The notes below the pieces were generated by a model, which searched no databases, was not told where the DNA came from, and worked only from the letters and a program-made list of their open reading frames with translations. Source: Anaerococcus vaginalis ATCC 51170 (GTDB taxonomy: Bacteria; Bacillota; Clostridia; Tissierellales; Peptoniphilaceae). Taken from it: a stretch of 64,000 bases of DNA. The DNA lies in the NCBI RefSeq assembly GCF_000163295.1, contig NZ_GG700527.1:729867-793866 (forward strand), written 5' to 3'. Made by a program: the position numbers and the translations under genes. Positions 17,163 through 25,645 of this stretch are shown here, piece by piece (within the stretch, counting starts at the first letter, position 1; every line of letters starts with the position of its first letter).

Positions 17163-17606
17163 ATGGTTACCATAAATTTAAGATTAATAGGAGATATTAT
17201 CTTAGTATTAGTAGGCATAATCGCTATTGTATTTCTTGCTATGTTTTTGAAAAAAGCATCAGGTTTGGTTCAATCTATTCAAAAAATTGTTGACAAAAAT
17301 GAAGATAATTTAGATAATGTAATAAATAAACTACCAAACTTGGTTGATCAAGCAAATATTTTAGTAGAAAATGTAAATGGATTAGTTTCTGATCCTAACC
17401 TAAAAATGGCTATATCCAATGCAAATCTAGCTATTTCTAATGTAAGTGATATAACTGTAGATATAAAAGATACAGTAAACTATTTTGGAGAAAGCGTAAT
17501 AGATACAACTGATACATTTGGAGAAGGAATTGCTTCAATAAATGATTATGCGTCATTAATTATGGATGTGTTTGATATAGTTAGAAGCGTAATATCAGGA
17601 AGATAA
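17163..17606 (+). CDS. DUF948-like small membrane protein
   Basis: 147 residues with one N-terminal membrane segment (LIGDIILVLVGIIAIVFLAM) and a long amphipathic region rich in Asn, Ile and Val. YtxH genes are often followed by a DUF948-type gene, and size and layout fit, so I use that name with caution. AAGGAG lies 5-10 nt before the ATG. It is co-transcribed with the YtxH gene (10 nt gap), and a terminator follows directly. Confidence 0.7.
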   Translation: MVTINLRLIGDIILVLVGIIAIVFLAMFLKKASGLVQSIQKIVDKNEDNLDNVINKLPNLVDQANILVENVNGLVSDPNLKMAISNANLAISNVSDITVDIKDTVNYFGESVIDTTDTFGEGIASINDYASLIMDVFDIVRSVISGR

Positions 17607-17630
17607 GGCCATCAATTGATGGTCTTTATT
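17607..17630 (+). terminator. Terminator after the YtxH pair
   Basis: GGCCATCAA/TTGATGGTC (17607-17624) form a near-perfect palindrome, followed by TTTATTATTGTTT. The T-tract is interrupted, so strength is moderate. Confidence 0.6.
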
Positions 17631-17656
17631 ATTGTTTAATAATGAAAGGAGCGTAT

Positions 17657-18664
17657 ATGGCACAACCTACAATTAAAGATGTAGCAAAACTTGCAGGTGT
17701 ATCAATTTCCACTGTATCAAGAGTAATGAATGATTCAAAACCTGTTAGTCCTGAAGCAAGAAAAAAAGTACTAGATGCAATTAACAAATTGGATTTTAAA
17801 CCAAACGAATTAGCAAGAAGTTTGGTTATGAAAAAATCTAATCTAATTGGTGTAATAGTTGAAGATATTGGAATTGAATATATGGCTCAACTAATTAGAG
17901 GTGTTGAAGAAATTGGTCACTTGTATAAATATGATATAATTCTTTCAAGTACTTATGGAGATGATAATTCTCTAGAAAACGCAATAGACTTTTTGTCAAC
18001 AAAACAAGTTGAAGGAATTGTAGTGATAAGTGAAGATATTTCTGCAGAAATTCTAGTTAAATTGAGAGATAATAAAATACCATTTTTATTATTAGATAAA
18101 TTCCATGATTTCAAAAAAATAAATACTGTAAAAATAGATTATGAAAAAGAAGAATATGAATTAACAAAATACTTATATGAACAAGGGCATGAAAATATTG
18201 CTTACGTTACTTTAAAAGAACATAATTATTTAACTGATATAAAAATCAAAGGATATGAAAAATTTGTTAATGAAAATAATTTAAAATCTATTATTATAGA
18301 AGCTGATGGAAAAAATAGTGATGATGGGTATAATATTGGGGAAGAAGTTATATCTCAAGCTAAAAGTGAAAATGTAAGTGCTATAAGCTTTTATAACGAT
18401 CAAACTGCGGTTGGATTTATTTCATATTGCTATGATAATAATATAAAAATTCCAGAAGATTATTCAGTAGCAGGATTTGGAAATTTTGAAATTTCTAGAG
18501 TATATAGACCAAAATTAACTACAGTTTCTATACCAAATTATGATATAGGAGCAATAGGAATAAGAGCTTTGATTAAAAGAATAAGGGGCGAAGAAGATAT
18601 ACTAGAAAATGATTGGGTTTTGGATGCTCAATTAATAGAAAGAGATAGTACAAAAAAGCATTAG
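17657..18664 (+). CDS. LacI-family regulator, CcpA-like
   Basis: Transcription factor with an N-terminal helix-turn-helix (TIKDVAKLAGVSISTVSRVMND) and hinge helix (KPNELARSLVMKKSNLIGVI). A periplasmic-binding-protein-like core follows, ending in TTVSIPNYDIGAIGIRALIKR. This C-terminal motif and MYKYNIILSN-like HLYKYDIILSS are close to CcpA, which binds HPr phosphorylated at Ser46. The location directly before ptsH and ptsI supports carbon catabolite control. The start is ATG 17657, not the in-frame ATG 17642, because AAAGGAGC (17645-17652) lies between them. About 335 residues. It could instead be a local sugar-operon repressor. Confidence 0.85.
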   Translation: MAQPTIKDVAKLAGVSISTVSRVMNDSKPVSPEARKKVLDAINKLDFKPNELARSLVMKKSNLIGVIVEDIGIEYMAQLIRGVEEIGHLYKYDIILSSTYGDDNSLENAIDFLSTKQVEGIVVISEDISAEILVKLRDNKIPFLLLDKFHDFKKINTVKIDYEKEEYELTKYLYEQGHENIAYVTLKEHNYLTDIKIKGYEKFVNENNLKSIIIEADGKNSDDGYNIGEEVISQAKSENVSAISFYNDQTAVGFISYCYDNNIKIPEDYSVAGFGNFEISRVYRPKLTTVSIPNYDIGAIGIRALIKRIRGEEDILENDWVLDAQLIERDSTKKH

Positions 18665-18693
18665 TTGAATGTAACTTATTTAAATGTTAAAAT
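18665..18693 (+). promoter_or_regulatory. ptsH promoter
   Basis: TTGAAT (18665-18670) and TAAAAT (18688-18693) are separated by 17 nt, with TG one base before the -10 (extended -10). The AGGAGG of ptsH follows 18 nt further on. Confidence 0.6.
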
Positions 18694-18720
18694 AATAATA
18701 TAATAATTTAGGAGGCAATT

Positions 18721-18981
18721 ATGGCAGAAAGAAAAATTGTTGTAACTAACGAAACAGGTCTTCACGCAAGACCAGCAGCATCTTTGGTTCAATTTGTAAA
18801 AAATTACCCAGGTGATGTAAAATTAGTTAAAGATGGAAAAGAAGCTAACGCAAAAAGCATTTTCAATGTTATGAGTCTTGGAATTTCAAAAGGTACAGAA
18901 ATTGGTATCATAGTTGAAGGCGAAGACGAAGAAGCATTTGCAGATAAATTAACTGATTTTATAGATAACTTATCAGAATAA
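18721..18981 (+). CDS. ptsH: Phosphocarrier protein HPr
   Basis: Carries phosphate from enzyme I to the sugar-specific EII proteins. His15 in GLHARPA is the phosphotransfer site. Ser46 in AKSIFNVMSLGI is the HPr-kinase site used for CcpA-dependent catabolite repression in Firmicutes. The 86-residue length is standard. AGGAGG lies 6 nt before the ATG. It has its own promoter after the CcpA-like gene and a hairpin before ptsI. HPr kinase itself is not in the window. Confidence 0.97.
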   Translation: MAERKIVVTNETGLHARPAASLVQFVKNYPGDVKLVKDGKEANAKSIFNVMSLGISKGTEIGIIVEGEDEEAFADKLTDFIDNLSE

Positions 18982-18989
18982 TTAATTAA

Positions 18990-19018
18990 GGGGTACATCA
19001 AGTACCCCTATATTTTTA
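18990..19018 (+). terminator. Hairpin between ptsH and ptsI (partial terminator)
   Basis: GGGGTAC (18990-18996) pairs with GTACCCC (19002-19008), loop ATCAA, followed by TATATTTTTATA. Because ptsI follows 22 nt later without an obvious promoter of its own, the hairpin probably lowers readthrough so that HPr exceeds enzyme I, or protects the ptsH mRNA 3' end. Confidence 0.75.
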
Positions 19019-19040
19019 TAATAGAAAGGAAATTTAAGAT

Positions 19041-20750
19041 ATGTCTAATAAACTAAAAGGTATTATAGCTTCAAATGGAGTTGCTATTGCAAAGCTTTTT
19101 CTATTTAATAAAGAAGAATTAGTTATTGATAAGTCAAATATTAGTGATCAAGATAAAGATTTACACATCAAAAAAGTAGAAGATGCTATCAGTTCCTATT
19201 TCAACGACTTAGATTACAAAGAAAAAAATGAACAAAATGAAGAAGTTTTAAATATTGTTAGAGCTCATAAGGAATTATTACAAGATCCTTATTTTGTAGA
19301 TACAATCAAAGAAAAAATTCAAAATGAAAATAAAAATGCTGAGCTTGCAACAAATGAAACAGTTGAGCAAATGGTAATGGTTATGTCAGCTCTAGAAGAT
19401 GAATATTTAAAAGAAAGAGCTGATGACTACAAAGATATAGGATTTCAAGTTCTTTGCAAAATTAAAAATGTTGTACCTAAAGATTTGTCAAAATTAGATG
19501 AAGAATGCATTATTATTTCTAAAGAACTTACACCTTCTGATACATCAAATATGGATAAGGAAAAAGTTTTGGGTTTTGCAACAGACCTTGGAGGAAAAAC
19601 TTCTCACGTTTCAATAATTGCACAAAACTTAGATATTCCTGCACTTGTAGGTATGCAAGATGTTTCAAGTAACATTAAAGGCGAAGAGCTAGCAATAATT
19701 GATGGAAATCAAGGAATTTTAATTGTAGATCCTAGCGAAAAAGAAATAGAAGATTATAAAAATTTAATTGAAAAGGAAAAAGAAGAAAAACAAAGACTTG
19801 AAAAAGTTAAAAATCTAGAAGCTAAAACTTTGGATGGTAAAGTTTGTGAAGTTTCTGCAAATATTGGAAATATTGAAGATTTAAAAGTAGCAATTGAACA
19901 TGGTTGCGATGGGGTTGGTTTATTTAGAACAGAATTTTTATATATGGAAAATGATCATTTCCCAACAGAAGAAGAACAATATGAAGTTTACAAAGAAGCT
20001 ACACAAATGCTTGGAGAAAAACCTTTGGTTGTAAGAACCTTAGATATAGGTGGAGATAAGGGACTTGATTATTATGATTTCCCAAAAGAAGAAAATCCAT
20101 TCTTAGGTTACAGAGCAATTAGGTTTTGCTTAGACCACCAAGATATTTTTAAAGACCAATTAAGAGCTTTACTAAGAGCATCAGCTTATGGAAATTTAAA
20201 AATAATGCTTCCTTTTGTAATTTCAACTGATGAAATAAAACAAACTAGAATAATCCTTGAAGAATTGAAAAAAGATCTAGATAAAGAGGGAATTGCTTAT
20301 AATAAAGACATAGATCTTGGAATTATGGTTGAAACATCAGCTTCAATTATTATGGCAGATAAATTAATAAAATATTCTGATTTCTTTTCAATAGGAACAA
20401 ATGACCTCACTCAATATACCTTAGCTTGTGACAGGGGAAATGAAAATATTTCAGATATTTATAACAATTTCAATCCAGCAGTAATTAGATCTATTAAACA
20501 TGTTATTGATGAAAGTCACAAAGCTGGAAAATGGACCGGAATGTGTGGACAATTTGCCTCAGATACAAAGGCAACAAAACTATTGTTAGGACTTGGATTA
20601 GACGAATTTTCAGGCTCAGCTTCAAAACTTCCAAAAGTTAAAGATATTATTTTAAATTCTAATTTTAAAGAAGAAGAAAAATTTGCCTTAACTATTTTAG
20701 ATTTAGAAGATGTTAAAGATGTTGAGGAGTCAATAGAAAAACATAATTAA
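19041..20750 (+). CDS. ptsI: Phosphoenolpyruvate-protein phosphotransferase (enzyme I)
   Basis: First PTS enzyme: takes phosphate from PEP and passes it to HPr. The N-terminal HPr-binding domain is followed by the swivel domain with phospho-His189 in GGKTSHVSIIA, which is exactly the usual position. A PEP-binding barrel with GLFRTEFLYM and the C-terminal cysteine motif GMCGQFASD follow; most enzymes I read GMCGEMAGD, so Glu to Gln and neighbouring changes are seen. The length of 569 residues is normal. GAAAGG upstream supports the start. The next gene overlaps its stop codon by one base. Confidence 0.96.
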   Translation: MSNKLKGIIASNGVAIAKLFLFNKEELVIDKSNISDQDKDLHIKKVEDAISSYFNDLDYKEKNEQNEEVLNIVRAHKELLQDPYFVDTIKEKIQNENKNAELATNETVEQMVMVMSALEDEYLKERADDYKDIGFQVLCKIKNVVPKDLSKLDEECIIISKELTPSDTSNMDKEKVLGFATDLGGKTSHVSIIAQNLDIPALVGMQDVSSNIKGEELAIIDGNQGILIVDPSEKEIEDYKNLIEKEKEEKQRLEKVKNLEAKTLDGKVCEVSANIGNIEDLKVAIEHGCDGVGLFRTEFLYMENDHFPTEEEQYEVYKEATQMLGEKPLVVRTLDIGGDKGLDYYDFPKEENPFLGYRAIRFCLDHQDIFKDQLRALLRASAYGNLKIMLPFVISTDEIKQTRIILEELKKDLDKEGIAYNKDIDLGIMVETSASIIMADKLIKYSDFFSIGTNDLTQYTLACDRGNENISDIYNNFNPAVIRSIKHVIDESHKAGKWTGMCGQFASDTKATKLLLGLGLDEFSGSASKLPKVKDIILNSNFKEEEKFALTILDLEDVKDVEESIEKHN

Positions 20751-21670
20751 TGGATAAAAAAATGAATGATAAATCTCTAGATATTATTAAAAGAACCAAA
20801 TTTTTTACAGATAAAATTAAAAATATATCTTCAATTGAAGATATTTCATCTAATAAAATTAGAGTGATTTCAAATGAAAAATCTTATGTTTTGGGTTTGT
20901 ATTCGATGGATGATTTTGATAAATTAAAAAAAGAAGAAATTATTAATAATTATCTAAAAAGTATAGATTTATTAGATACTTTGGATTTATTTGAAATAGG
21001 AATAATGCCAGATATTAACAAATCTTACAAAATATTTGAGTACAGGGATGAAATTTCCTTGGGAGATTATTTAGATAAGCTTAAAAAAGATGAAATATAT
21101 AATATTGGTATAAAATTTGGTAAAATTCTAAAAAATATTCATATCAAAAAAATTGATGAGTATGATGGATTTGATTGGTATAAAAATGTAGATACAAAAG
21201 TCAATTTCTTACTTTATAGGCATGGGTTAAATAAGATTAATGATAATAACGATTATATTTTGATTGATTATTTGACTTCAAATAAATATATATGCAAAAA
21301 TACTGCCTTTAATTCTTTGTATCAAAATATAAGTGAAAAAAATATTAGGATATTTGATGATGGAGAAATTGATATTAGAGGTCTAAAAGAAATTAAAATT
21401 GGCGATGGAGTTAGTGATTTTGTAAATATAAATAAAATTGCTATAAAATATCCTGAATTTGCCAAAGGAGTTCTTGATTCTTATCATAACGATGAAGTGA
21501 TTTCAAGAAAATTTTATAGGCTATTAAGTTTCTATCAAGTTTATTATATTCTAGAATCTTTGGTTGATATTAGAGATAAAAAAGAACCGTATTTAAATGA
21601 GCAAGAAATCGAAGCTATTTTAAATATGTATGATAATTTTTCAGAAATCATTCCTACATGGGCAAAATAA
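20750..21670 (+). CDS. Degenerate APH/choline-kinase-fold protein
   Basis: 306 residues. Weak similarity to the aminoglycoside phosphotransferase fold: a helix GIKFGKILKNIHIKKIDEYDGFDWYKN resembling the L-x-x-LH segment, a catalytic-loop-like stretch AFNSLYQNIS (186-195) and GEIDIRGLKEIKIGDGVSDFVN (from 205). In active relatives the loop is HGDxxxxN. Here it reads AFNxxxxN, so the catalytic Asp is Asn188, while the metal-site Asn193 and perhaps Asp208 remain. Nucleotide binding may persist without normal phosphotransfer. The start codon overlaps the ptsI stop (TAATG), implying translational coupling and a link to the PTS. Identification is by fold pattern only. Confidence 0.65.
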   Translation: MDKKMNDKSLDIIKRTKFFTDKIKNISSIEDISSNKIRVISNEKSYVLGLYSMDDFDKLKKEEIINNYLKSIDLLDTLDLFEIGIMPDINKSYKIFEYRDEISLGDYLDKLKKDEIYNIGIKFGKILKNIHIKKIDEYDGFDWYKNVDTKVNFLLYRHGLNKINDNNDYILIDYLTSNKYICKNTAFNSLYQNISEKNIRIFDDGEIDIRGLKEIKIGDGVSDFVNINKIAIKYPEFAKGVLDSYHNDEVISRKFYRLLSFYQVYYILESLVDIRDKKEPYLNEQEIEAILNMYDNFSEIIPTWAK

Positions 21671-21681
21671 ACTTTATAAAG

Positions 21682-21720
21682 AGGCTAAGAAAGTATATTT
21701 TCTTAGCCTTTTAATTTTTT
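21682..21720 (+). terminator. Terminator of the pts operon
   Basis: AGGCTAAGAAA (21682-21692) pairs with TTTCTTAGCCT (21699-21709), followed by a TTTTAATTTTTTTT tail. Confidence 0.9.
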
Positions 21721-21747
21721 TTGAAATAAAAAATGAATTTCCATTTA

Positions 21748-21776
21748 TTGTAGAAAATTAAAAAATATGATAAAAT
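21748..21776 (+). promoter_or_regulatory. Putative promoter of yitT
   Basis: TTGTAG (21748-21753) and TAAAAT (21771-21776) with a 17-nt spacer, 32 nt before the start codon and downstream of the pts terminator. Confidence 0.5.
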
Positions 21777-21808
21777 TTATATAAATATTTACAAAAGGGA
21801 AAGATAGT

Positions 21809-22660
21809 ATGGTAAAAAATTTCAAAAAAGTTTTTAATATTGGATTTAATTCAATATTATTAGCATTCGGCTTATATTTTTTTTTAGTTCAACATAATAT
21901 TGCACCAGGTGGTGTTACTGGAATTTCTTTAATTATGGCAAAACTTTTTAATTTTTTCACGGTTGGACAATGGTATTTAATTTTAAATATAATTTTATTT
22001 ATTATGGCTTTTTTACTTATGGGAAAAGATTTTGGAAAAAAGACGGTCTTGTCTGCATCAATAATTTCTTTGGCTATAATGTTTTTTGAAAGATATTTTC
22101 CACAAACAATTTTAACTGATGATTTGATAATAAACGTATTCTTTGGTGCAGGTATTGTATCTTATTCTTTAAGTTGTATTTTTTTTAATGATGCATCTTC
22201 TGGAGGAACAGATATAATTGCTGCAATCATAAATAAATATTTTAATATGACGGTAGCAAAATCTTTATTTATAATTGACTCTCTTGTAGTTTTGATGGCA
22301 GTCAAAGAATTTGGAGTAGAAACTGCTTTGTATGCGGTTTTATCTGTTATTATTCAATCATTTGGTTTTAATTATTTCATACAAGGATTAGGAAGAAAAA
22401 TTGCCATTACTGTTATTAGTGATTATAGTGATGAAATTAATAAAATGATTTTGGGTAAATATAGAAGAGGAGTAAGCCTTTACAAAGCAGAAGGGGGTTT
22501 TTCTCATAAAGAAAGAAATATAATACTAACTGTAGTTCCTTTTAGAAAATACATACCTATTAGAGATGATATATTAAAAATTGACAAAAATGCATTTGTT
22601 TTTACTCATGCTATATCAGAAGTGCTAGGAGAAGGATTTACATATCAAGTTTTTGAATAA
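21809..22660 (+). CDS. YitT family membrane protein (DUF161/DUF2179)
   Basis: 283 residues: about five membrane segments in the first 200 residues, with family motifs HNIAPGGVTGISLI and FNDASSGGTDIIAAIINKYF. A cytoplasmic C-terminal domain (KIAITVISDYSDEINKMILG, then KERNIILTVV) of the DUF2179 type follows. Such proteins are common in Firmicutes; substrate or role is unknown. AAGGGAAAG lies before the ATG. It is followed closely by cvfB. Confidence 0.9.
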   Translation: MVKNFKKVFNIGFNSILLAFGLYFFLVQHNIAPGGVTGISLIMAKLFNFFTVGQWYLILNIILFIMAFLLMGKDFGKKTVLSASIISLAIMFFERYFPQTILTDDLIINVFFGAGIVSYSLSCIFFNDASSGGTDIIAAIINKYFNMTVAKSLFIIDSLVVLMAVKEFGVETALYAVLSVIIQSFGFNYFIQGLGRKIAITVISDYSDEINKMILGKYRRGVSLYKAEGGFSHKERNIILTVVPFRKYIPIRDDILKIDKNAFVFTHAISEVLGEGFTYQVFE

Positions 22661-22675
22661 TTGGGAGTGATTTAA

Positions 22676-23482
22676 ATTAAAAATTTAAAAATAAAAAGAT
22701 TTAATAAAAATAAGGCATACATACAAACAAAGTATGGCGATGCTGTAATTGATAAAAATCAAGTAAAAGAATACAAACAAGGCGATGAAATAAAGACATA
22801 TATTTATTTTGACAAGAATAATACTTTAAGAGCAAGCTTAAATCTTGATATTCAAAGTGGAAAAATATATAGTCTAAAGTGTATAGATGTCAAAAAAAAT
22901 GGCGCATATTTTTTATACCAAGATAAAATAAAATTATTAATGCCAGCTAGTGAGAAAACTTATAGAGTTATAAAAGATATGACTTATCCAGTTGGACTTA
23001 TCATAGATGATCAAAATATGCCAATTCTTACAAGCAAAATTAGAGATATGTTATCGTTTGACCATGATTTTAAAGAAAATGATATTGTTGAAGGAAGAAT
23101 TTATTCTATAAATAAAAATATAGGAGCTTTCATTGCAATTAATAATCAATTTGACTCGTTAATAAGAATTAAAGAATTAAATGGAGTTCATATTGAGGGA
23201 GAACTTTTGAAATTAAGGGTCAAAGAAGTAAGAGAAGATGGAAAAATTGAATTATCTAATAGAAAAAGGTCTTATCTTGAAATAGATGATGATTGTCAAA
23301 AAATTTTAGATTATTTAGAAGAAAATAATGGTTTCTTAAATTTGGGAGATAAGTCATCTCCTGATAAGATTTATAAAATATTTGGATTTTCAAAATCTGC
23401 CTATAAAAGAGCTATAGGTAGGCTTTATAAAGATAAATATATTAAGATTTATCCAAAAAAAATACAATTATTGGAGAGGTAA
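22676..23482 (+). CDS. CvfB/YitL-like S1 RNA-binding protein, apparent AUU start
   Basis: The part from ATG 22940 (180 residues) is only the C-terminal two thirds of a CvfB-like protein. The same frame stays open upstream to a TAA at 22673-22675 and encodes a fitting N-terminal OB/S1 domain (KAYIQTKYGDAVIDKNQVKEY). No ATG, GTG or TTG exists in that extension. The frame begins ATT AAA AAT at 22676, and GGGAGTGA (22662-22669) lies 6 nt before that ATT, the only ribosome binding site present. The full protein would be 268 residues, near the usual CvfB length. The later part has an S1 domain (ENDIVEGRIYSINKNIGAFI) and a C-terminal winged helix (DKIYKIFGFSKSAYKRAIGRLY). Confidence 0.75.
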   Translation: MKNLKIKRFNKNKAYIQTKYGDAVIDKNQVKEYKQGDEIKTYIYFDKNNTLRASLNLDIQSGKIYSLKCIDVKKNGAYFLYQDKIKLLMPASEKTYRVIKDMTYPVGLIIDDQNMPILTSKIRDMLSFDHDFKENDIVEGRIYSINKNIGAFIAINNQFDSLIRIKELNGVHIEGELLKLRVKEVREDGKIELSNRKRSYLEIDDDCQKILDYLEENNGFLNLGDKSSPDKIYKIFGFSKSAYKRAIGRLYKDKYIKIYPKKIQLLER

Positions 23483-23483
23483 A

Positions 23484-24230
23484 ATGACAGAAAAAAATAA
23501 CGATATATTAGCAGAAGTAAATGGTAAAAAAATTAGTCAAAAAGAAGTTGTAAGCTTTATTACACAAATGCAAGGTGGACAACAATTTTTGAATCCACAA
23601 GGAATTCATCAAATTACAGACGAATTAGTTAATCAAGAATTAATGTATATAGATGCATTAGAAAATAAACTAGACGAAGATGAAGAATTTACCAAAGAGT
23701 TAGAAATAACAAAGGAAAATATGCTCAAAAATTATGCAATGCACAAATTATTTGAAAGCATAGAAGTAAGCGACGAAGAAATTAAAAATTATTATGATAA
23801 CAATAAAGAAGTAGTAAAAAAACCAAAATCTTACAGAGCAAGTCATATTTTAGTAGATGATGAAGAAAGTGCCAAAAATATTTTAAATGAAATAAATGAT
23901 GGTTTAAGTTTTGAAGATGCTGCTAATAAATATTCAAAAGATAATGGTTCAAAAAATGGAGATTTGGGAGAATTTCCTAAAGGAACTATGGTTAAAGAAT
24001 TTGAAGAAGCCCTTGATAAACTAGGAGAGGGAGAAATTTCAAAACCAGTAAAGACACAATTTGGTTATCATATAATAAAATTAGACCATACACATGATGA
24101 GTATTTACCAGAATTTGATGAAATAAAAGATAGAATTCATGATACACTTTTGATGATAAAAAGACAAGAAAAATATTTAGAAAAAACAAGAAAAATCAAA
24201 GAGAAGGTAGAAGTTAAAAAATATTACTAA
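23484..24230 (+). CDS. Cytoplasmic parvulin-type peptidyl-prolyl isomerase
   Basis: An N-terminal SurA/PrsA-like chaperone region (ILAEVNGKKISQKEVVSFI) is followed by a parvulin domain with RASHILVDDEESAKNIL, GDLGEFPKGTMVKEFEEAL and KTQFGYHIIKL. Unlike PrsA there is no signal peptide or lipobox, so it acts in the cytoplasm. The length is 248 residues. GGAGAGG precedes the ATG. The stop of cvfB is 1 nt upstream, so the two are likely co-translated. Substrate unknown. Confidence 0.9.
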   Translation: MTEKNNDILAEVNGKKISQKEVVSFITQMQGGQQFLNPQGIHQITDELVNQELMYIDALENKLDEDEEFTKELEITKENMLKNYAMHKLFESIEVSDEEIKNYYDNNKEVVKKPKSYRASHILVDDEESAKNILNEINDGLSFEDAANKYSKDNGSKNGDLGEFPKGTMVKEFEEALDKLGEGEISKPVKTQFGYHIIKLDHTHDEYLPEFDEIKDRIHDTLLMIKRQEKYLEKTRKIKEKVEVKKYY

Positions 24231-24242
24231 GAAGGAAATTTT

Positions 24243-25643
24243 ATGGAAAAGTCGAATTATTCCAATAAGCTAAGGGCAATTTCAAAAGATTTAAGTGAAT
24301 ATATTAAAGTAATTGATGATAAAAAATCACTTATAAAATTTGTTTTGTCAAAAGCTAAGGAAAGAAAATTAGTTATACTTTTAATAAATGATTGTTATTA
24401 TATAAAAAATGAAAATTCGAAAGCTGTTTTACACCTAAATATTAGTGATAAAATAAACCAATCTTCTTTTATTAAAATTAAGGAAGATGAAGATTTTTCA
24501 TTTGAAACAAATTTAAATCCAACTGAAATAAGCGGGATTTTATCGATAACAATGCTACTTGAAGAAGGTATAAATAATTTTGATATTTTATTAACAAATA
24601 ATTATATAAATGATTATAATAAAGATTTTTCTGTTTTAAGATCCGTTATAAGATCAAAAAATATTATTAATTTAAATTTAAATGAATCTGATTGCATAGC
24701 AGAAAGTTTCGCTTCACATACGATTAGTACAGTTGGAATTCCTATAAATAGGAAAGAAATTGACGAAGAAAGTTTCTTAGAAAATAATTTAATTTATAGA
24801 ATAAGTCTTAAAAATATAGCTGGCGATAATTTTTCTAATGATTTCAATAATGTTTTCAAAAATACAATAAAAATGTTGATGACTTTTATTAGAAAAATAA
24901 AATCAAAAGTTGATTTAGATGTAATTAATATTGAAGGCGGAGGTAAGCACGACAAAACACCATCTTATTGTTTTGTAGACTTAGTTTGTAAAAATGAATT
25001 CGAAAATGATTTATTGGATGTATTTTATTTATTTGAAAGCGAATATTTAACTGCAAATTTAAAAATTGAACCAAATTTAAAATTTGAAATTAAAAAAATA
25101 GATAAATTAAAATTTTATCCAATGACTCAAGAATCATACAATCACATATCTTCTTTCGTTGAATTATCATTAAATGGAACATTTTCTGTAGATAGTAATA
25201 CAAAAACTACAATCTCTTCTTCGGTATTAACAAAAGTAAGAACTTCAAGTTATAAATTAAATGCTGTTATGATTTTTAGATCCTTATCTGAAGAAAGTTT
25301 AAGCAGAATGTTAGAACAAACTAAGCTCGCTAGTGATATTAATGGAGGAGAATTTACAAATAGGTTATCAATTCCTTCATGGCAAAACAAAGAAAATGAT
25401 CTGGCTCTTATATTTAAAGATACATATGATTATTTATATAAGAGCAATTTAGAGATAATAAAAACACAATATTCTTTAGACTGCAACCTGATTTTTTATA
25501 AATTTAATGTTAATATGATATCAATTGGGGTAAAATATAAACAAGTGGATATGATAAATTCTGCTTGTGATTTTAAAGATATTTTAAAAACTTTTTCTTT
25601 AATTAAGGAAGTTTTATTTAAACTAAATAAAAATTTGGAGTGA
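24243..25643 (+). CDS. PepD-like (M20C) dipeptidase homologue lacking metal ligands
   Basis: 466 residues with the layout of the cytosolic Xaa-His dipeptidase PepD. The N-terminal helix and strand pattern is kept. RISLKNIAGDNFSNDFN stands where PepD has the GLKGGHSG segment, and INIEGGGKHDKTPSY stands for GG-x-AHNAIPR. Then come TISSSVLTKVRTSS, LSIPSWQNKENDLALIF and TQYSLDCNLI (for GYPxWxxxxxSxL and IHAGLECG). All expected zinc ligands are replaced: the HMD site is LHLNIS (63-68), ADNG is near TEISG, the EE pair is TNN (118-120), and the final His is Gln or Tyr. It is probably non-hydrolytic. AAGGA lies before the ATG. Confidence 0.65.
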   Translation: MEKSNYSNKLRAISKDLSEYIKVIDDKKSLIKFVLSKAKERKLVILLINDCYYIKNENSKAVLHLNISDKINQSSFIKIKEDEDFSFETNLNPTEISGILSITMLLEEGINNFDILLTNNYINDYNKDFSVLRSVIRSKNIINLNLNESDCIAESFASHTISTVGIPINRKEIDEESFLENNLIYRISLKNIAGDNFSNDFNNVFKNTIKMLMTFIRKIKSKVDLDVINIEGGGKHDKTPSYCFVDLVCKNEFENDLLDVFYLFESEYLTANLKIEPNLKFEIKKIDKLKFYPMTQESYNHISSFVELSLNGTFSVDSNTKTTISSSVLTKVRTSSYKLNAVMIFRSLSEESLSRMLEQTKLASDINGGEFTNRLSIPSWQNKENDLALIFKDTYDYLYKSNLEIIKTQYSLDCNLIFYKFNVNMISIGVKYKQVDMINSACDFKDILKTFSLIKEVLFKLNKNLE

Positions 25644-25645
25644 AG

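Noticed and set aside
17642-17656. Upstream ATG for the CcpA-like gene
   Set aside because: The ribosome binding site AAAGGAGC lies after it, so it points to ATG 17657; the LacI-family N-terminus also begins there.
22661-22675. TTG at 22661 as the cvfB start
   Set aside because: It is in frame, but a TAA follows after three codons.
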